In this document: piece by piece, positions 24,713 to 33,667 of the stretch
Position numbering within the stretch: the first letter of the stretch is position 1
Layout: each line of letters opens with the position of its first letter
Assembly: GCF_001695625.1 (NCBI RefSeq)
Contig: NZ_MBPN01000020.1
Location: 1 to 61,289, forward strand
From: Pseudomonas defluvii
GTDB lineage: Bacteria; Pseudomonadota; Gammaproteobacteria; Pseudomonadales; Pseudomonadaceae
Direction: 5' to 3'
Length of the DNA: 61,289 bases
Notes under the pieces: generated by a model
The model's database searches: none
Told to the model about the DNA's origin: nothing
Seen by the model: the letters and a program-made list of their open reading frames with translations, nothing else
Translations under genes and position numbers: made by a program

Positions 24713-25675
24713 ATGCGCCTTCAATCAAAAGCAAGAACACCTGCGTCCGACAGCCTCACGTACCTCAAGCTATCCTTGGTGGCGATCATTTGGGGCGGAA
24801 CGTTTGTTGCGGGTCGCTACATTTCTTCCGACACCCCACCAATGCTGTCGGCAAGCCTGAGGTTCATGCTTGCTGGCGCTACGCTTACCTTATTCCTGAT
24901 TTTCTCCAGAACAATGTTTATCAAGATCAACCGATCTCAACTGGTGAAAATACTTGGCCTTGGATTCTGCGGCATATACACCTACAACCTTTTCTTCTTT
25001 TATGGGCTCCATTACACCACCGCATCCCGGGCCTCACTGATCGTCGCCCTCAACCCAGCAGTAATGGCCTTTTTTTCCTTCCTCTTTTACCGGGAAAAAC
25101 TCACGATTACGAAGACCTCCGGAATAGGCCTCTGCCTTATGGGTGCGGCAGCGGTGATTTTCAGTAAATCACCAAACACCTTTCTTGCGGAGAACAGCGA
25201 CTGGCGCGGTGATGCCTTAATTTTCGGGTGCGTATTGAGCTGGGTGGTCTATAGCGTGTTCTGCAAAACCATAGTCAACGAAATTGGCTCCTTACATACA
25301 GTGACCTACTCCATCTGGGCTGGCGCAGCGATGCTGACGGCGACAGCCACCGCTACAGGGCAATTCAATTTTGCTTCAGTGAGTGCGCTATCCACAGGCG
25401 ACTTTTTTAGCCTGCTGTACCTGGGTGCAATAGGTTCCGCATTGGCCTACATCTGGTACTACCAGGGCATCCAGACAATCGGCGTCACACGCTCCGGGGT
25501 GTTCATTGCTCTTAACCCGCTAACCGCCGTTCTGCTGGGCGCACTGTTGCTCGGTGAGCAACTGACGAGTCCGATGTTGATAGGAGGCGCCCTGATCATC
25601 ACAGGCATCCTGATCTGCAATCGGGCAACCCCAAGCGATCAACGCCTGAATGAAGGTATCTACCGCGAAAATTGA
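24713..25675 (+). CDS. EamA/DMT-family transporter
   Basis: A 320-residue inner-membrane protein with ten predicted helices in two EamA repeats. The first begins LSLVAIIWGGTFVAGRYISS; the second includes IGSALAYIWYYQGIQTIGVT. Family members mostly export amino acids or small metabolites. It follows the small unknown gene in the same operon, under a divergent LysR regulator. Confidence 0.92.
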   Translation: MRLQSKARTPASDSLTYLKLSLVAIIWGGTFVAGRYISSDTPPMLSASLRFMLAGATLTLFLIFSRTMFIKINRSQLVKILGLGFCGIYTYNLFFFYGLHYTTASRASLIVALNPAVMAFFSFLFYREKLTITKTSGIGLCLMGAAAVIFSKSPNTFLAENSDWRGDALIFGCVLSWVVYSVFCKTIVNEIGSLHTVTYSIWAGAAMLTATATATGQFNFASVSALSTGDFFSLLYLGAIGSALAYIWYYQGIQTIGVTRSGVFIALNPLTAVLLGALLLGEQLTSPMLIGGALIITGILICNRATPSDQRLNEGIYREN

Positions 25676-25676
25676 C

Positions 25677-25877
25677 TTAATCCCCTCCAGGACGACGAAG
25701 ACGCGCGTCGAGCAAAAGCGGGCGGCCAGAGGTGACCTTTTGCGCCTGGGCCACCTGATCCCGGTGCTCGACGTCGTACAGCTCGTGCGCTTGGGCACTG
25801 CCAGCGATTCTTGACGAACGTTTCTGATCAGTGAGAAGTGGCCAGTGCGCACAGAGGGCTGCAAACCCCGCCATCAT
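25677..25877 (-). CDS. Doubtful small protein coupled to the upstream exported protein
   Basis: A 66-residue reading frame whose ATG overlaps the upstream stop (ATGA). The coupling is the only support; the composition is unremarkable (GRPLLLDARLRRPGGD at the end) and I recognise no family. It may be a remnant or a chance frame. Confidence 0.3.
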   Translation of the reverse strand: MMAGFAALCAHWPLLTDQKRSSRIAGSAQAHELYDVEHRDQVAQAQKVTSGRPLLLDARLRRPGGD

Positions 25878-26335
25878 TCGGCCTGAATAAGGCCTTTGGT
25901 CCCGGCATCACTATCCGTCCAGTAATCCTCATCCTTCAGCCGCCGATCCCCCTGAATCATGAATAGGATCGTGCCAGCCCGAAATTGCAGCCCGCCATCG
26001 GTGCGTTTGGCTTTGACCGGTTTGCCGTTCACCCAAACATGCTCTTTTTCATCGATACGAATGGTGGCAACCGTCGCACCTGAAGCACTTTTAGCAACCC
26101 ACTGCCCGGCATATGGGGTCTGGCTTTTGGTGCTGTCTGCTGCCGGTGCTGCGGGCTCACCAAACCCCGCCTTGGCATTTTCAGCCTTGCTCTTGGTGAT
26201 ATCGCACCCCTGAAGCTCGCTCATCTGGGTGCAACCCGACTGCTCCAACTGCTTACGATACTTTTCGCTGATGGCATAAGCCGGTGATTGCGCAAGTACC
26301 GTAATGGCCAGCGCGGCAAAGACTGCCTTGTTCAT
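25874..26335 (-). CDS. Exported protein of unknown function
   Basis: A 153-residue protein with a clear signal peptide (MNKAVFAALAITVLAQSPAYA) and a mature part containing two Cys (SGCTQMSELQGCDI) that may form a disulphide. The C-terminal half (GATVATIRIDEKEHVWVNGK) looks like a small beta domain. It is probably periplasmic; no functional assignment can be made. Confidence 0.75.
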   Translation of the reverse strand: MNKAVFAALAITVLAQSPAYAISEKYRKQLEQSGCTQMSELQGCDITKSKAENAKAGFGEPAAPAADSTKSQTPYAGQWVAKSASGATVATIRIDEKEHVWVNGKPVKAKRTDGGLQFRAGTILFMIQGDRRLKDEDYWTDSDAGTKGLIQAE

Positions 26336-26579
26336 AGCGCCACCTCATCTGATCAACGGGTTTCTGAGCGTGAGCTTACTGAGTAGCCCCAACTGCGCGT
26401 GGCACCACCACGAAAAGACGAAGTCGTGGCGATACACACAATCGCAGCTAAATCACAACGCCCCTGGCCAAGGCTAGCGAGCCTGATAGCGACTCGCCAA
26501 TCAAACGGGTGATTTACCATTGCCGGTTTGCAGCAAGGACTTGCTCATGCGGCGTATTGAATTGCCCCACAGTTGCTTT

Positions 26580-26713
26580 TCACGGTGGGCATCTGTCGGC
26601 CAGAAGCTGCCTATCGTGAAGGACAGCAACAGACCCAAAGCGGTCTCTCGTGAAGGGAAGCAATCGGCCAAGAGCTGCCGGTGATGCCGGACAGAACAGG
26701 CCAACAAGCGCTC
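26580..26713. repeat. Two degenerate tandem units of about 66 bp
   Basis: The segments 26580-26645 and 26648-26713 share GTGAAGG/GGCCAGAAGCTGCC-like blocks in the same order. They lie in the 408-base gap 26336-26743, which otherwise shows no supported gene. Such degenerate units recur between genes in many Pseudomonas genomes; that comparison is from memory. Confidence 0.4.
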
Positions 26714-26743
26714 CGTCTTTTCTGCTGGATCGTAGGTCGCAGC

Positions 26744-27940
26744 TTATCTCGGAGACGCAGGAAAACCATGATCTTTTGCTGCCCATACAACAACCAGTGT
26801 GGCCGCCAGCAGCACCAGCAGCGCAGGCGCGAATGCGGCCACGCCAAGGCGATCCAGCAGGACGCCACCGATTATGCCGCCGCCCGCGATTGCCATGTTC
26901 CAGACAGTGACCAGCATTGACTGCGCAACGTCGGCCGCGTCGCCAGCAGTCTTAGCAATGGCAGTCTGGAACAGAGTTGCCGCGCCGCCAAAGGCCAGGC
27001 CCCAGGTGGCCACCGCAACATAAATCACTGTCGGTGCATCAGCAGCTACGCCGAGTGCCATCGCCGCCAGGCCGAACAAGGCCGTACTGGTGAGTGTCAA
27101 CGTACGCAGATGGCAGTCTATCAGCACGCCGACGATCCAGATTCCCAGCAGGGAGGCGACGCCGAACACCAGCAGCGCCAAGTCCGTCCGTTCGGCCATA
27201 CCCGCTGCCGTCAGGAACGGCGCGATGTAGGTGTAGAGGATGTTGTGCGCCAGCACAAAGGCCAACACCACGAAAAGCACCGGAAGCACACCAGCCACAG
27301 TAAACACATGACCCAGCGACAACCGCTTGCCCGCTGCCTGCCCGGCGAAGTCCGGCACCTTGACGCGCACCCATACCATGAGCACCAGTGCCAGCCCGCT
27401 CATGATGCCAAAGCAAGTCCGCCAGCCCACCAAATTCCCAAGGAAGGTTCCAGCCGGCACGCCAAGCGACAGTGCCAATGGCGTGCCAACCATCGCAATG
27501 GCGATGGCTCTGCCTTTTTGATGTTCGGGCACCATGCGCGCCGCATAGCCGGCCAGCAGCGCCCAAAGCAGTCCGGCCGATACACCCGCCAGGAAGCGTG
27601 CAACTATCGTCAGCACATAACTGTCGGAAAACGTGGTCACGGTATTAGCGACCACGAAGCCCGCGACTGCCGCCAGCAGCAGCGGGCGGCGGCGCACGCC
27701 CTGCGTGACGGCGGTCAAAGGAATCGCCGCTAACAGCGAACCGATGGCATAGATGGTTACGAGCTGCCCGGCTAGTGCCTCGGAGACTCCCAAGCCGGCG
27801 CTGATCTGAGGTAATAAACCCGCCGGCAAGGCTTCCGTTAGGATCGTGACGAAGCCGGCCAGCGCTAGGGCCAGCAGTGATGTGACGGGAAGGTGTGCGC
27901 TTGGCGCGCCACAGCCAAGAGTTGTTGTTGAACGAACCAT
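26744..27940 (-). CDS. MFS transporter (DHA1-type efflux)
   Basis: A 398-residue major-facilitator protein with 12 hydrophobic helices. The N-terminal half has FVTILTEALPAGLLPQIS, and the conserved loop after helix 2 appears as TQGVRRRPLLL. This branch (AraJ/YdhP-like) exports sugars, drugs or other small molecules. It is divergent from a LysR gene 152 bases away, which probably controls it. Confidence 0.92.
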   Translation of the reverse strand: MVRSTTTLGCGAPSAHLPVTSLLALALAGFVTILTEALPAGLLPQISAGLGVSEALAGQLVTIYAIGSLLAAIPLTAVTQGVRRRPLLLAAVAGFVVANTVTTFSDSYVLTIVARFLAGVSAGLLWALLAGYAARMVPEHQKGRAIAIAMVGTPLALSLGVPAGTFLGNLVGWRTCFGIMSGLALVLMVWVRVKVPDFAGQAAGKRLSLGHVFTVAGVLPVLFVVLAFVLAHNILYTYIAPFLTAAGMAERTDLALLVFGVASLLGIWIVGVLIDCHLRTLTLTSTALFGLAAMALGVAADAPTVIYVAVATWGLAFGGAATLFQTAIAKTAGDAADVAQSMLVTVWNMAIAGGGIIGGVLLDRLGVAAFAPALLVLLAATLVVVWAAKDHGFPASPR

Positions 27941-28092
27941 AGGACTGCCTTTTCGGGTGTCGATTGCGGACTCAATGGCACGGAACCGGCACGAAGTGAA
28001 TGTGGGCAGTCATCTTGTTGTTATTTCCGTTATAAAACCATAATGCTTATATTCAGAACATATCGGACTAATTTTCCTAGATAGGCGCGACG

Positions 28093-28992
28093 ATGGAGTG
28101 GCTGAGCGGCATCGCGATTTTCATGCAGGCAGCGGATACCCGCAGTTTCTCCGAGGCTGGGCGCAACATAGGGATATCATCGTCAGCCGTGGGAAAAAGC
28201 GTGTCCCGGCTGGAGGAACGGCTGGGCGTGCGCCTGTTCCACCGAAGTACGCGCAGCATCACGCTGACCGCCGAAGGTGGCCTGTTCGTGGAACGCTGCC
28301 GGCGCATTCTCTGTGAAGCCGAGGCGGCCGAGCTTGAGCTGTCCCAAACCCAGCAAGCGCCCAAGGGTCGGCTGCGCATCAGCCTGCCCTTGGTCGGAAT
28401 GCTGGTCATGCCCGCGCTGACGGCCTTCATGCATCGCTATCCAGCTATTGAGCTGGACGTGGATTTCTCAGATCGGCTGGTGGACGTGATTGATGAAGGC
28501 TTCGACGTGGTGATGCGTACCGGCGAACCGACCGATTCGCGCCTCATGTCGCGGCCGCTCGGAAGCTACCGCCTGCAATTAGTCGCATCGCCCAGCTACC
28601 TGGCGAGCCAAGGATCGCCCGAGGTTCCCGCTGACTTGGGGCACCATGTCTGCTTACAGCACAAGTTTCCCTCCACGGGAAAGTTCGAGGCTTGGCCGTT
28701 GGCGCGCGGCGAAGACGCGCCGGAATGGACGCTGCCGGCCTCAATGGTGTGCAACACCACTGGGGCGTTGATGGACGTGGCCATCGCGGGCTTGGGCATC
28801 GCGTGCCTACCGGACTTTATGGTGCGACAGGCCATCGAACGGGGCGAGCTGGTTTCGGTGCTGGACGCGCATGTCGAACACCAAGGCACGTTCCGTCTAC
28901 TGTGGCCGTCGAGCAAGCATCTTGCTCCGAAGCTTCGCGTGTTCATCGACTTTATGGTCGAAACGCTTTTTGCACAAAGGGCCGTGGCGTAG
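28093..28992 (+). CDS. LysR-family transcriptional regulator
   Basis: A 299-residue LysR protein of the CrgA/DmlR-like branch. The helix-turn-helix is FMQAADTRSFSEAGRNIGIS, then SAVGKSVSRLEERLGVRLFH; the effector domain ends with FRLLWPSSKHLAPKLRVFI. The divergent MFS gene is the likely target. The 152-base gap between them is AT-rich and would contain both promoters. Confidence 0.93.
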   Translation: MEWLSGIAIFMQAADTRSFSEAGRNIGISSSAVGKSVSRLEERLGVRLFHRSTRSITLTAEGGLFVERCRRILCEAEAAELELSQTQQAPKGRLRISLPLVGMLVMPALTAFMHRYPAIELDVDFSDRLVDVIDEGFDVVMRTGEPTDSRLMSRPLGSYRLQLVASPSYLASQGSPEVPADLGHHVCLQHKFPSTGKFEAWPLARGEDAPEWTLPASMVCNTTGALMDVAIAGLGIACLPDFMVRQAIERGELVSVLDAHVEHQGTFRLLWPSSKHLAPKLRVFIDFMVETLFAQRAVA

Positions 28993-29389
28993 AAAAACGC
29001 ATGGGGCTGACTAGCAGCTGCTCGCCAAAGCGAGCTTGCGTCGTTCCCAAGTGTTCGCTGGCCTACCCCGTTTCATGGATTTCGACGGGCAGCTTATGGC
29101 CGAAAGCAGTCCGCCACGCAGGGCTTCTACCCCAAATAGAACATCAAAAAATCTACTACCGACAGCAGAAACAGGTCCCCCATACCCCGCAAATCGAATC
29201 GCTATTCACTCCATCCCCCGACTCACCAAGCCTCTCACTTGTCCCATCTACAACACCACGCTACCCTGCCCCACATCGCTGCATATCAGCGACCCAAGCT
29301 TGGCGGCTTGAGAAAAATAGGCGTAACCCACTATCCGGTTGCGGGCGCTCTGATGTGTCCGTGATACCGCATTACATGGAAAGCCGCTC
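28993..29389. other. Gap without a supported gene
   Basis: About 400 bases between the LysR gene and the DUF3077 gene. Open frames here lack ribosome binding sites and recognisable products. Confidence 0.4.
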
Positions 29390-29665
29390 ATGCCCAACCT
29401 CAAAAACCTGAAAACCACCGGCACCACCACCTTCGGCCGTTACGGCCAGGATGACCACCTCTTCCGCGTCAATCCTGATATCCCCATTGCCCTCGCCCTT
29501 GAATACGCCTCGAACCTGCTTAAGTGCGCCAACACGCTGGCGCTGGATATCGCCATGGGCGAGGGTTCCGCGCAGGCAGCGTGGTCGGCGTGGTACTTGG
29601 GGGAGATGGCCAAGGCGCTAACCGACGATGTAAGCCAGGCGCTGGCGGAGCATGGGGTGGATTGA
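29390..29665 (+). CDS. DUF3077-family protein
   Basis: A 91-residue protein of a small family common in Pseudomonas, with the usual FRVNPDIPIALALEYASNLL core and a C-terminal acidic helix. Function unknown; these proteins often occur in several copies per genome. A GGAAAG site stands before the ATG. No operon partner. Confidence 0.85.
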   Translation: MPNLKNLKTTGTTTFGRYGQDDHLFRVNPDIPIALALEYASNLLKCANTLALDIAMGEGSAQAAWSAWYLGEMAKALTDDVSQALAEHGVD

Positions 29666-29803
29666 GGTGGGCTTCGGGCAGGCGTTGCCCATAGGGGGTA
29701 ATTGGCCTGCCCAGGCGCTGTAAAGTGGTCGGTTTGGCAGCGGTTGATGGCTCTACCCTGCACGTCTTCCCGATTCAACCTTGATGTGTAGCAGGTGAGT
29801 GCA

Positions 29804-30262
29804 ATGGCTAATGAGCAAACCGCAGTAACGGTACGTGCAGTGCAAAGCAGCGACTATGAACAGTGGTTACCGCTGTGGCTGGCCTATCAGGATTTCTATG
29901 AGGTGGCGTTGAGCGAGGAAACCACGCGCATGGCCTTCCAGCGCATGCTCGACCCGAACGAGCCGGTGTATTCGGCCGTTGCGGTGCAGGGTGATGAACT
30001 GGTCGGTTTTGTGAATGCGGTGTTGCACCGTTCAACCTGGTCGGTGGATAACTTCTGCTACCTCGAAGACTTGTACGTAGCCCCGACGATTCGGGGTGGC
30101 GGTACCGGTAAGTTGTTGATCGAGTGGGTGCAGCGCTTTGCCCGGCAACAGCAGTGTGCGCGGTTGTATTGGCACACTCACAACACCAACAAGCGGGCGC
30201 AGAAGCTGTACAACTGGGTGGCTGAGAACTCCGGCTTTATTGAGTACCGCATGGCGCTGTAA
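29804..30262 (+). CDS. GNAT-family acetyltransferase
   Basis: A 152-residue acetyl-CoA-dependent N-acetyltransferase. The cofactor motif is LYVAPTIRGGGTGKLLIEWV, and the C-terminal Tyr-containing strand is AQKLYNWVAENSGFIEY. The substrate is not evident. The ATG at 29804 is preferred to a GTG three codons upstream. It lies 107 bases before the MocR gene in the same direction. Confidence 0.92.
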   Translation: MANEQTAVTVRAVQSSDYEQWLPLWLAYQDFYEVALSEETTRMAFQRMLDPNEPVYSAVAVQGDELVGFVNAVLHRSTWSVDNFCYLEDLYVAPTIRGGGTGKLLIEWVQRFARQQQCARLYWHTHNTNKRAQKLYNWVAENSGFIEYRMAL

Positions 30263-30369
30263 CGCTCAGGGCCAGCACGGCACGGTGGTGTTCGTCATGG
30301 ACATCGCCGTGCGCTCGCACCAAGATGGCCGGCTTATCAAGGAATAGCGTTGCGCGGTTGACGGACCAC

Positions 30370-31860
30370 ATGCCCCACAATTTCGAGCTGGATACGCTCA
30401 AGATCCGCATTGCCGACCCGAAGTTGGCGCCCCTGGAACTGCGTGTACGCGTGCAGCGTGCGCTGCGCCAGTTGATTCTGGACGGTGTGCTGGCACCCGG
30501 TTCGCGCCTGCCGGCCACGCGCACGCTCGCACAGTCGTTGGGTGTCTCGCGTGACACGGTCGAGATGGCCTACGTTCAGTTGCAGTTGGACGGCTATATC
30601 GTTCGCCGTGAAGGCTCTGGCAGTTTCGTCTCCGAGAAGATCGGGCCCAGTTTGCGTGGCACCCGCACGCGCAAGGCGAACCTTGCCGGGTTGCCGCCCC
30701 GTGCGGATGGCGCCGTGGCGCTCAGTGCGCGGGGTGCAGATATTCTGGCCAGTGGCGGCGTCGCCGATCAGCAGGAGGTCAAGGCGTTCGCAACCGGGCT
30801 GCCGGAAACCCGTACCTTCCCGATGAACATCTGGGAGCGCCTGCAGCGCCAGGCCTTGAAGGACTATCGCCCCAGCGCCTTGTTACATGGCGACCCACAA
30901 GGGGCCGAGCCGCTGCGCCAGGCCATCGCCGGTTACTTGAACCTGGAGCGCGGGGCCAAGGTGACGGCAGACCAGGTGCTGGTGTTGAGCAGCACCCGGC
31001 AAGCGCTGTTCTTGTGTGCACAGGTGTTGGTCGATGCTGGTAAACCCATCCTCATGGAAGACCCCGGTTACTTCGGCGCACGCAAGGCCTTTGAGTTGGC
31101 GCAGTTGAAGATTGTGCCGGTGCCGGTGGATGAGAAAGGCTTGCGCACTGACAGGCTGTACGCCGACACCAGCGGCGCCAGCACCCTGTATGTGACGCCA
31201 TCGCACCAGTACCCCACCGGCGCCACGCTGGCGCTGGAGCGGCGCCTGGAACTGACCGCCTGGGCGGCCGAGCGCCAGGGCTGGATCATCGAAGACGATT
31301 ACGACAGCCAGTTCCATTACGAGGGCTTGCCAACGGCCTGCGTGCAGGGTGTGGATAAGTACAACCGGACGATCTACCTGGGCACGTTCAGCAAGTCGCT
31401 GTTCCCCGGTTTGCGCATGGGCTACATGGTGCTGCCGCAGGAACTGGTGAAACCCATGAGCTACGCCCGCAGCATCCTCGACGGCCACACCCCGCAACTG
31501 GCGCAGTTGACCTTGGCGCGCTTTATCGAGGACGGGCACTTTGGCGCGCACATTCGCGCCATGCGCAAAATCTATGCGGTACGCCGTGAAGCGATGGCCG
31601 ATGCGGTGGAGCGCCACCTCTCGCCTATCGTCACGGCGCGCCTGCCACCGGGCGGCTTGAACATGCCGTGTGTGCTGGCCGAGGGCTGGTCGGAGCCGGA
31701 GACCATCCGGCAAGCGGCCAGGGCCGGTATTTTGTTGCCCGGGCTGAGCCGGCTGTACGCCACGCCGCCAGCGGTCGGCGGCTGGTTGCTGGGGTTTGCC
31801 GCGCTGACCCCGCATGAAATCGAGACGGCGATACAACGGTTGGTCAAGGCCATCACCTAG
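30370..31860 (+). CDS. MocR/PdxR-type transcriptional regulator
   Basis: A 496-residue fusion of a GntR winged helix (residues 15-85, SRLPATRTLAQSLGVSRDTV) and a fold-type I aminotransferase domain that serves as PLP sensor. The PLP lysine is in YLGTFSKSLFPGLRMGYM. MocR regulators control PLP, GABA, taurine or other amine genes. No such metabolic gene is adjacent; the nearest neighbours are the GNAT and BenE genes. Confidence 0.92.
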   Translation: MPHNFELDTLKIRIADPKLAPLELRVRVQRALRQLILDGVLAPGSRLPATRTLAQSLGVSRDTVEMAYVQLQLDGYIVRREGSGSFVSEKIGPSLRGTRTRKANLAGLPPRADGAVALSARGADILASGGVADQQEVKAFATGLPETRTFPMNIWERLQRQALKDYRPSALLHGDPQGAEPLRQAIAGYLNLERGAKVTADQVLVLSSTRQALFLCAQVLVDAGKPILMEDPGYFGARKAFELAQLKIVPVPVDEKGLRTDRLYADTSGASTLYVTPSHQYPTGATLALERRLELTAWAAERQGWIIEDDYDSQFHYEGLPTACVQGVDKYNRTIYLGTFSKSLFPGLRMGYMVLPQELVKPMSYARSILDGHTPQLAQLTLARFIEDGHFGAHIRAMRKIYAVRREAMADAVERHLSPIVTARLPPGGLNMPCVLAEGWSEPETIRQAARAGILLPGLSRLYATPPAVGGWLLGFAALTPHEIETAIQRLVKAIT

Positions 31861-32019
31861 CCGTTTACCGCCCTGCTGCTGGCCCGATGTGGTCTGGTTG
31901 CCGTGGGCTAACTGGACTGATCGGGCCCACCAGCCAGGCGCTACGCTCCTCCCTCACTCGGCGGGGAATGCGGCACGTGCTTCCCTGCTGTTGTCAGCCC
32001 ATCAGGAAGGAACCCCCGC

Positions 32020-33225
32020 GTGATTCGATCAACAACCGGCCTGCGCGCAAGCGACCTTGTATCCCCCAGCATTGCGGCACTGATTTCAGTCATCGTGAAC
32101 TATGGCGGCACGTTCGTGCTGGTGTTTCAGGCGGCGCAACTGGCCCAACTCAGCGCGGCGCAAACGGCGTCCTGGGTGTGGTCGGTGAGTATCGGCGTCG
32201 GCGTGACCGGCGCCTGGCTGAGCTACCGCTACCGTGAGCCGATCATTACCGCCTGGTCTACGCCGGGTGTGGCCTTTCTGGCGACGGTGATGCCGTTCAC
32301 GCCGTATGGCGAGGTAATCGGTGCCTACATGCTGTCGGCAATCGGCTTTATCGTGCTGGGCCTGTCCGGTGCGTTTGAGCGACTGGTGCGCTGGATTCCG
32401 AGCGGTATTGCCGCAGGCCTGCTCGCGGGCATTCTGCTGCAGTTTGGCGTGAATGCGTTTGGCGGCGCCAGCGCCGACCCGCTGTTGGTGATTGTGCTGG
32501 TGCTGGCCTATGCGGTGCTGCGCCGCTTCACCTCGCGCTTTGCCGTGGTCGGCATTCTGCTGATCGGCCTGGCCCTGCTCTTGGCCCAGGACAGAATCGA
32601 CGTGCAGCAACTGCAGTTGAGCCTGGCCGCACCGGTGTTTGAAGTGCCGCAGTTCTCGCTGGGTTCGCTGCTGGGTGTGGCGCTGCCGCTGTTTGTCATC
32701 ACCCTGACCGGGCAGTACATGCCGGGCATGCTGGTGTTGCGCAATGACGGTTTCAAGACCAGCGCCAACCCGATCCTCACCGTCACCGGCCTGGGTTCGT
32801 TGCTGATGGCCCCGTTCGGCGCGCACGCGTTCAATGTGGCGGCGATTACCGCAGCCATCTGCACGGGCAAGGATGCCCACGAGGACCCGTCCAAGCGCTA
32901 CATCGCCGGGCTGGTGTGTGGCGCGCTGTATGTGATGGTCGGTATTTTCGGCGTCACCCTGGCAACGCTGTTCATGGTGTTGCCGCGCACCTTCGTCACC
33001 ACCCTGGCGGGCTTGGCCTTGCTGGGCGCAATTGGCGGCAGCCTGGCCAATGCCATGGTGGATGCCCGAACCCGCGAGACCGCCCTCATTACCTTTTTGG
33101 CCACCGCAGCCAATGTCACCTTGCTGGGTGTCGGTGGGGCGTTCTGGGGGCTGGTCGCGGGCCTGGTGGTTCATCTGCTGATCCATGGCGGGCGCAAACC
33201 GCTGGCAGGCTTACGCGCGCAGTAG
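32020..33225 (+). CDS. benE: BenE-family benzoate/H+ symporter
   Basis: A 401-residue inner-membrane transporter with about 12 helices, matching BenE throughout (NYGGTFVLVFQAAQLAQLS; ITLTGQYMPGMLVLRNDGF; FNVAAITAAICTGKDAHEDP). The start is a GTG with AGGAAGG upstream. No benzoate catabolism genes are near, so the substrate may differ from benzoate. MocR upstream may or may not regulate it. Confidence 0.9.
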   Translation: MIRSTTGLRASDLVSPSIAALISVIVNYGGTFVLVFQAAQLAQLSAAQTASWVWSVSIGVGVTGAWLSYRYREPIITAWSTPGVAFLATVMPFTPYGEVIGAYMLSAIGFIVLGLSGAFERLVRWIPSGIAAGLLAGILLQFGVNAFGGASADPLLVIVLVLAYAVLRRFTSRFAVVGILLIGLALLLAQDRIDVQQLQLSLAAPVFEVPQFSLGSLLGVALPLFVITLTGQYMPGMLVLRNDGFKTSANPILTVTGLGSLLMAPFGAHAFNVAAITAAICTGKDAHEDPSKRYIAGLVCGALYVMVGIFGVTLATLFMVLPRTFVTTLAGLALLGAIGGSLANAMVDARTRETALITFLATAANVTLLGVGGAFWGLVAGLVVHLLIHGGRKPLAGLRAQ

Positions 33226-33278
33226 TGGCCGAGCAATCCGTGTTTTTTTGCCCTGTTTGGGCACTACTTGGCGTGGCC

Positions 33279-33292
33279 TTGACTTGCGTCAA
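33279..33292 (+). promoter_or_regulatory. Anr/FNR-like box upstream of the cyd operon
   Basis: TTGAC-TTGC-GTCAA is a perfect inverted repeat of the Anr/FNR form (consensus TTGAT-N4-ATCAA with the common T-to-C change in each half). It lies about 40 bases upstream of a TATAAC -10-like box at 33320. Activation of cytochrome bd at low oxygen would be expected. Confidence 0.6.
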
Positions 33293-33306
33293 TGGTCGCG
33301 CCTTAC

Positions 33307-33322
33307 ATACCCCCGCGGGTAT
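33307..33322 (+). promoter_or_regulatory. CsoR/CstR-type palindrome over the cyd promoter
   Basis: ATACCC-CCGC-GGGTAT is a six-base inverted repeat with AT ends and a GC centre, the general form of operators of CsoR-family repressors. It overlaps the TATAAC box before cydP. A CsoR/CstR-like gene lies at the far end of the operon. Binding is inferred. Confidence 0.45.
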
Positions 33323-33457
33323 AACGTAGCATTGCGCCATGAGTGTTCTGAGCCCCGGAACACTCGCCAAACTCCTCAGCAGACATTGCTGGATGGCGCC
33401 AGGTTTACCCCTCGAACGTCGTCGCAATGCCCGCCTGATCGACCTCGGAGTCACAGC

Positions 33458-33667
33458 GTGCCCAACGATGCCCCCAAGTCCCCATGGCGAATCCCGCTGG
33501 TGCGGGAAATTGGCATCATCCTCGTGGTCAAGCTGGTCATCCTCTTCAGCATAAAAGCCATCTGGTTCAGTGAACCAACGGTGCCGGTCAACGGCAGTGC
33601 GCGCTTCGACGCCCACCTATTCGGCACGCCACCCCCTTCGCAACTCACCGAGGAGAAACCGAGATGA
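33458..33667 (+). CDS. cydP: Cytochrome bd small subunit CydP
   Basis: A 69-residue single-span membrane protein. [20 protein letters not shown] is followed by KAIWFSEP, typical of CydP, a putative small subunit encoded upstream of cydA in many proteobacteria. It starts at a GTG with GGAG seven bases upstream. Its stop overlaps the cydA start (ATGA), confirming the operon. Confidence 0.85.
   Translation: MPNDAPKSPWRIPLVREIGIILVVKLVILFSIKAIWFSEPTVPVNGSARFDAHLFGTPPPSQLTEEKPR

Noticed and set aside
26501..26868. Overlapping short frames over the 66-bp tandem units
   Set aside because: They follow the repeat sequence and have no gene-like features.
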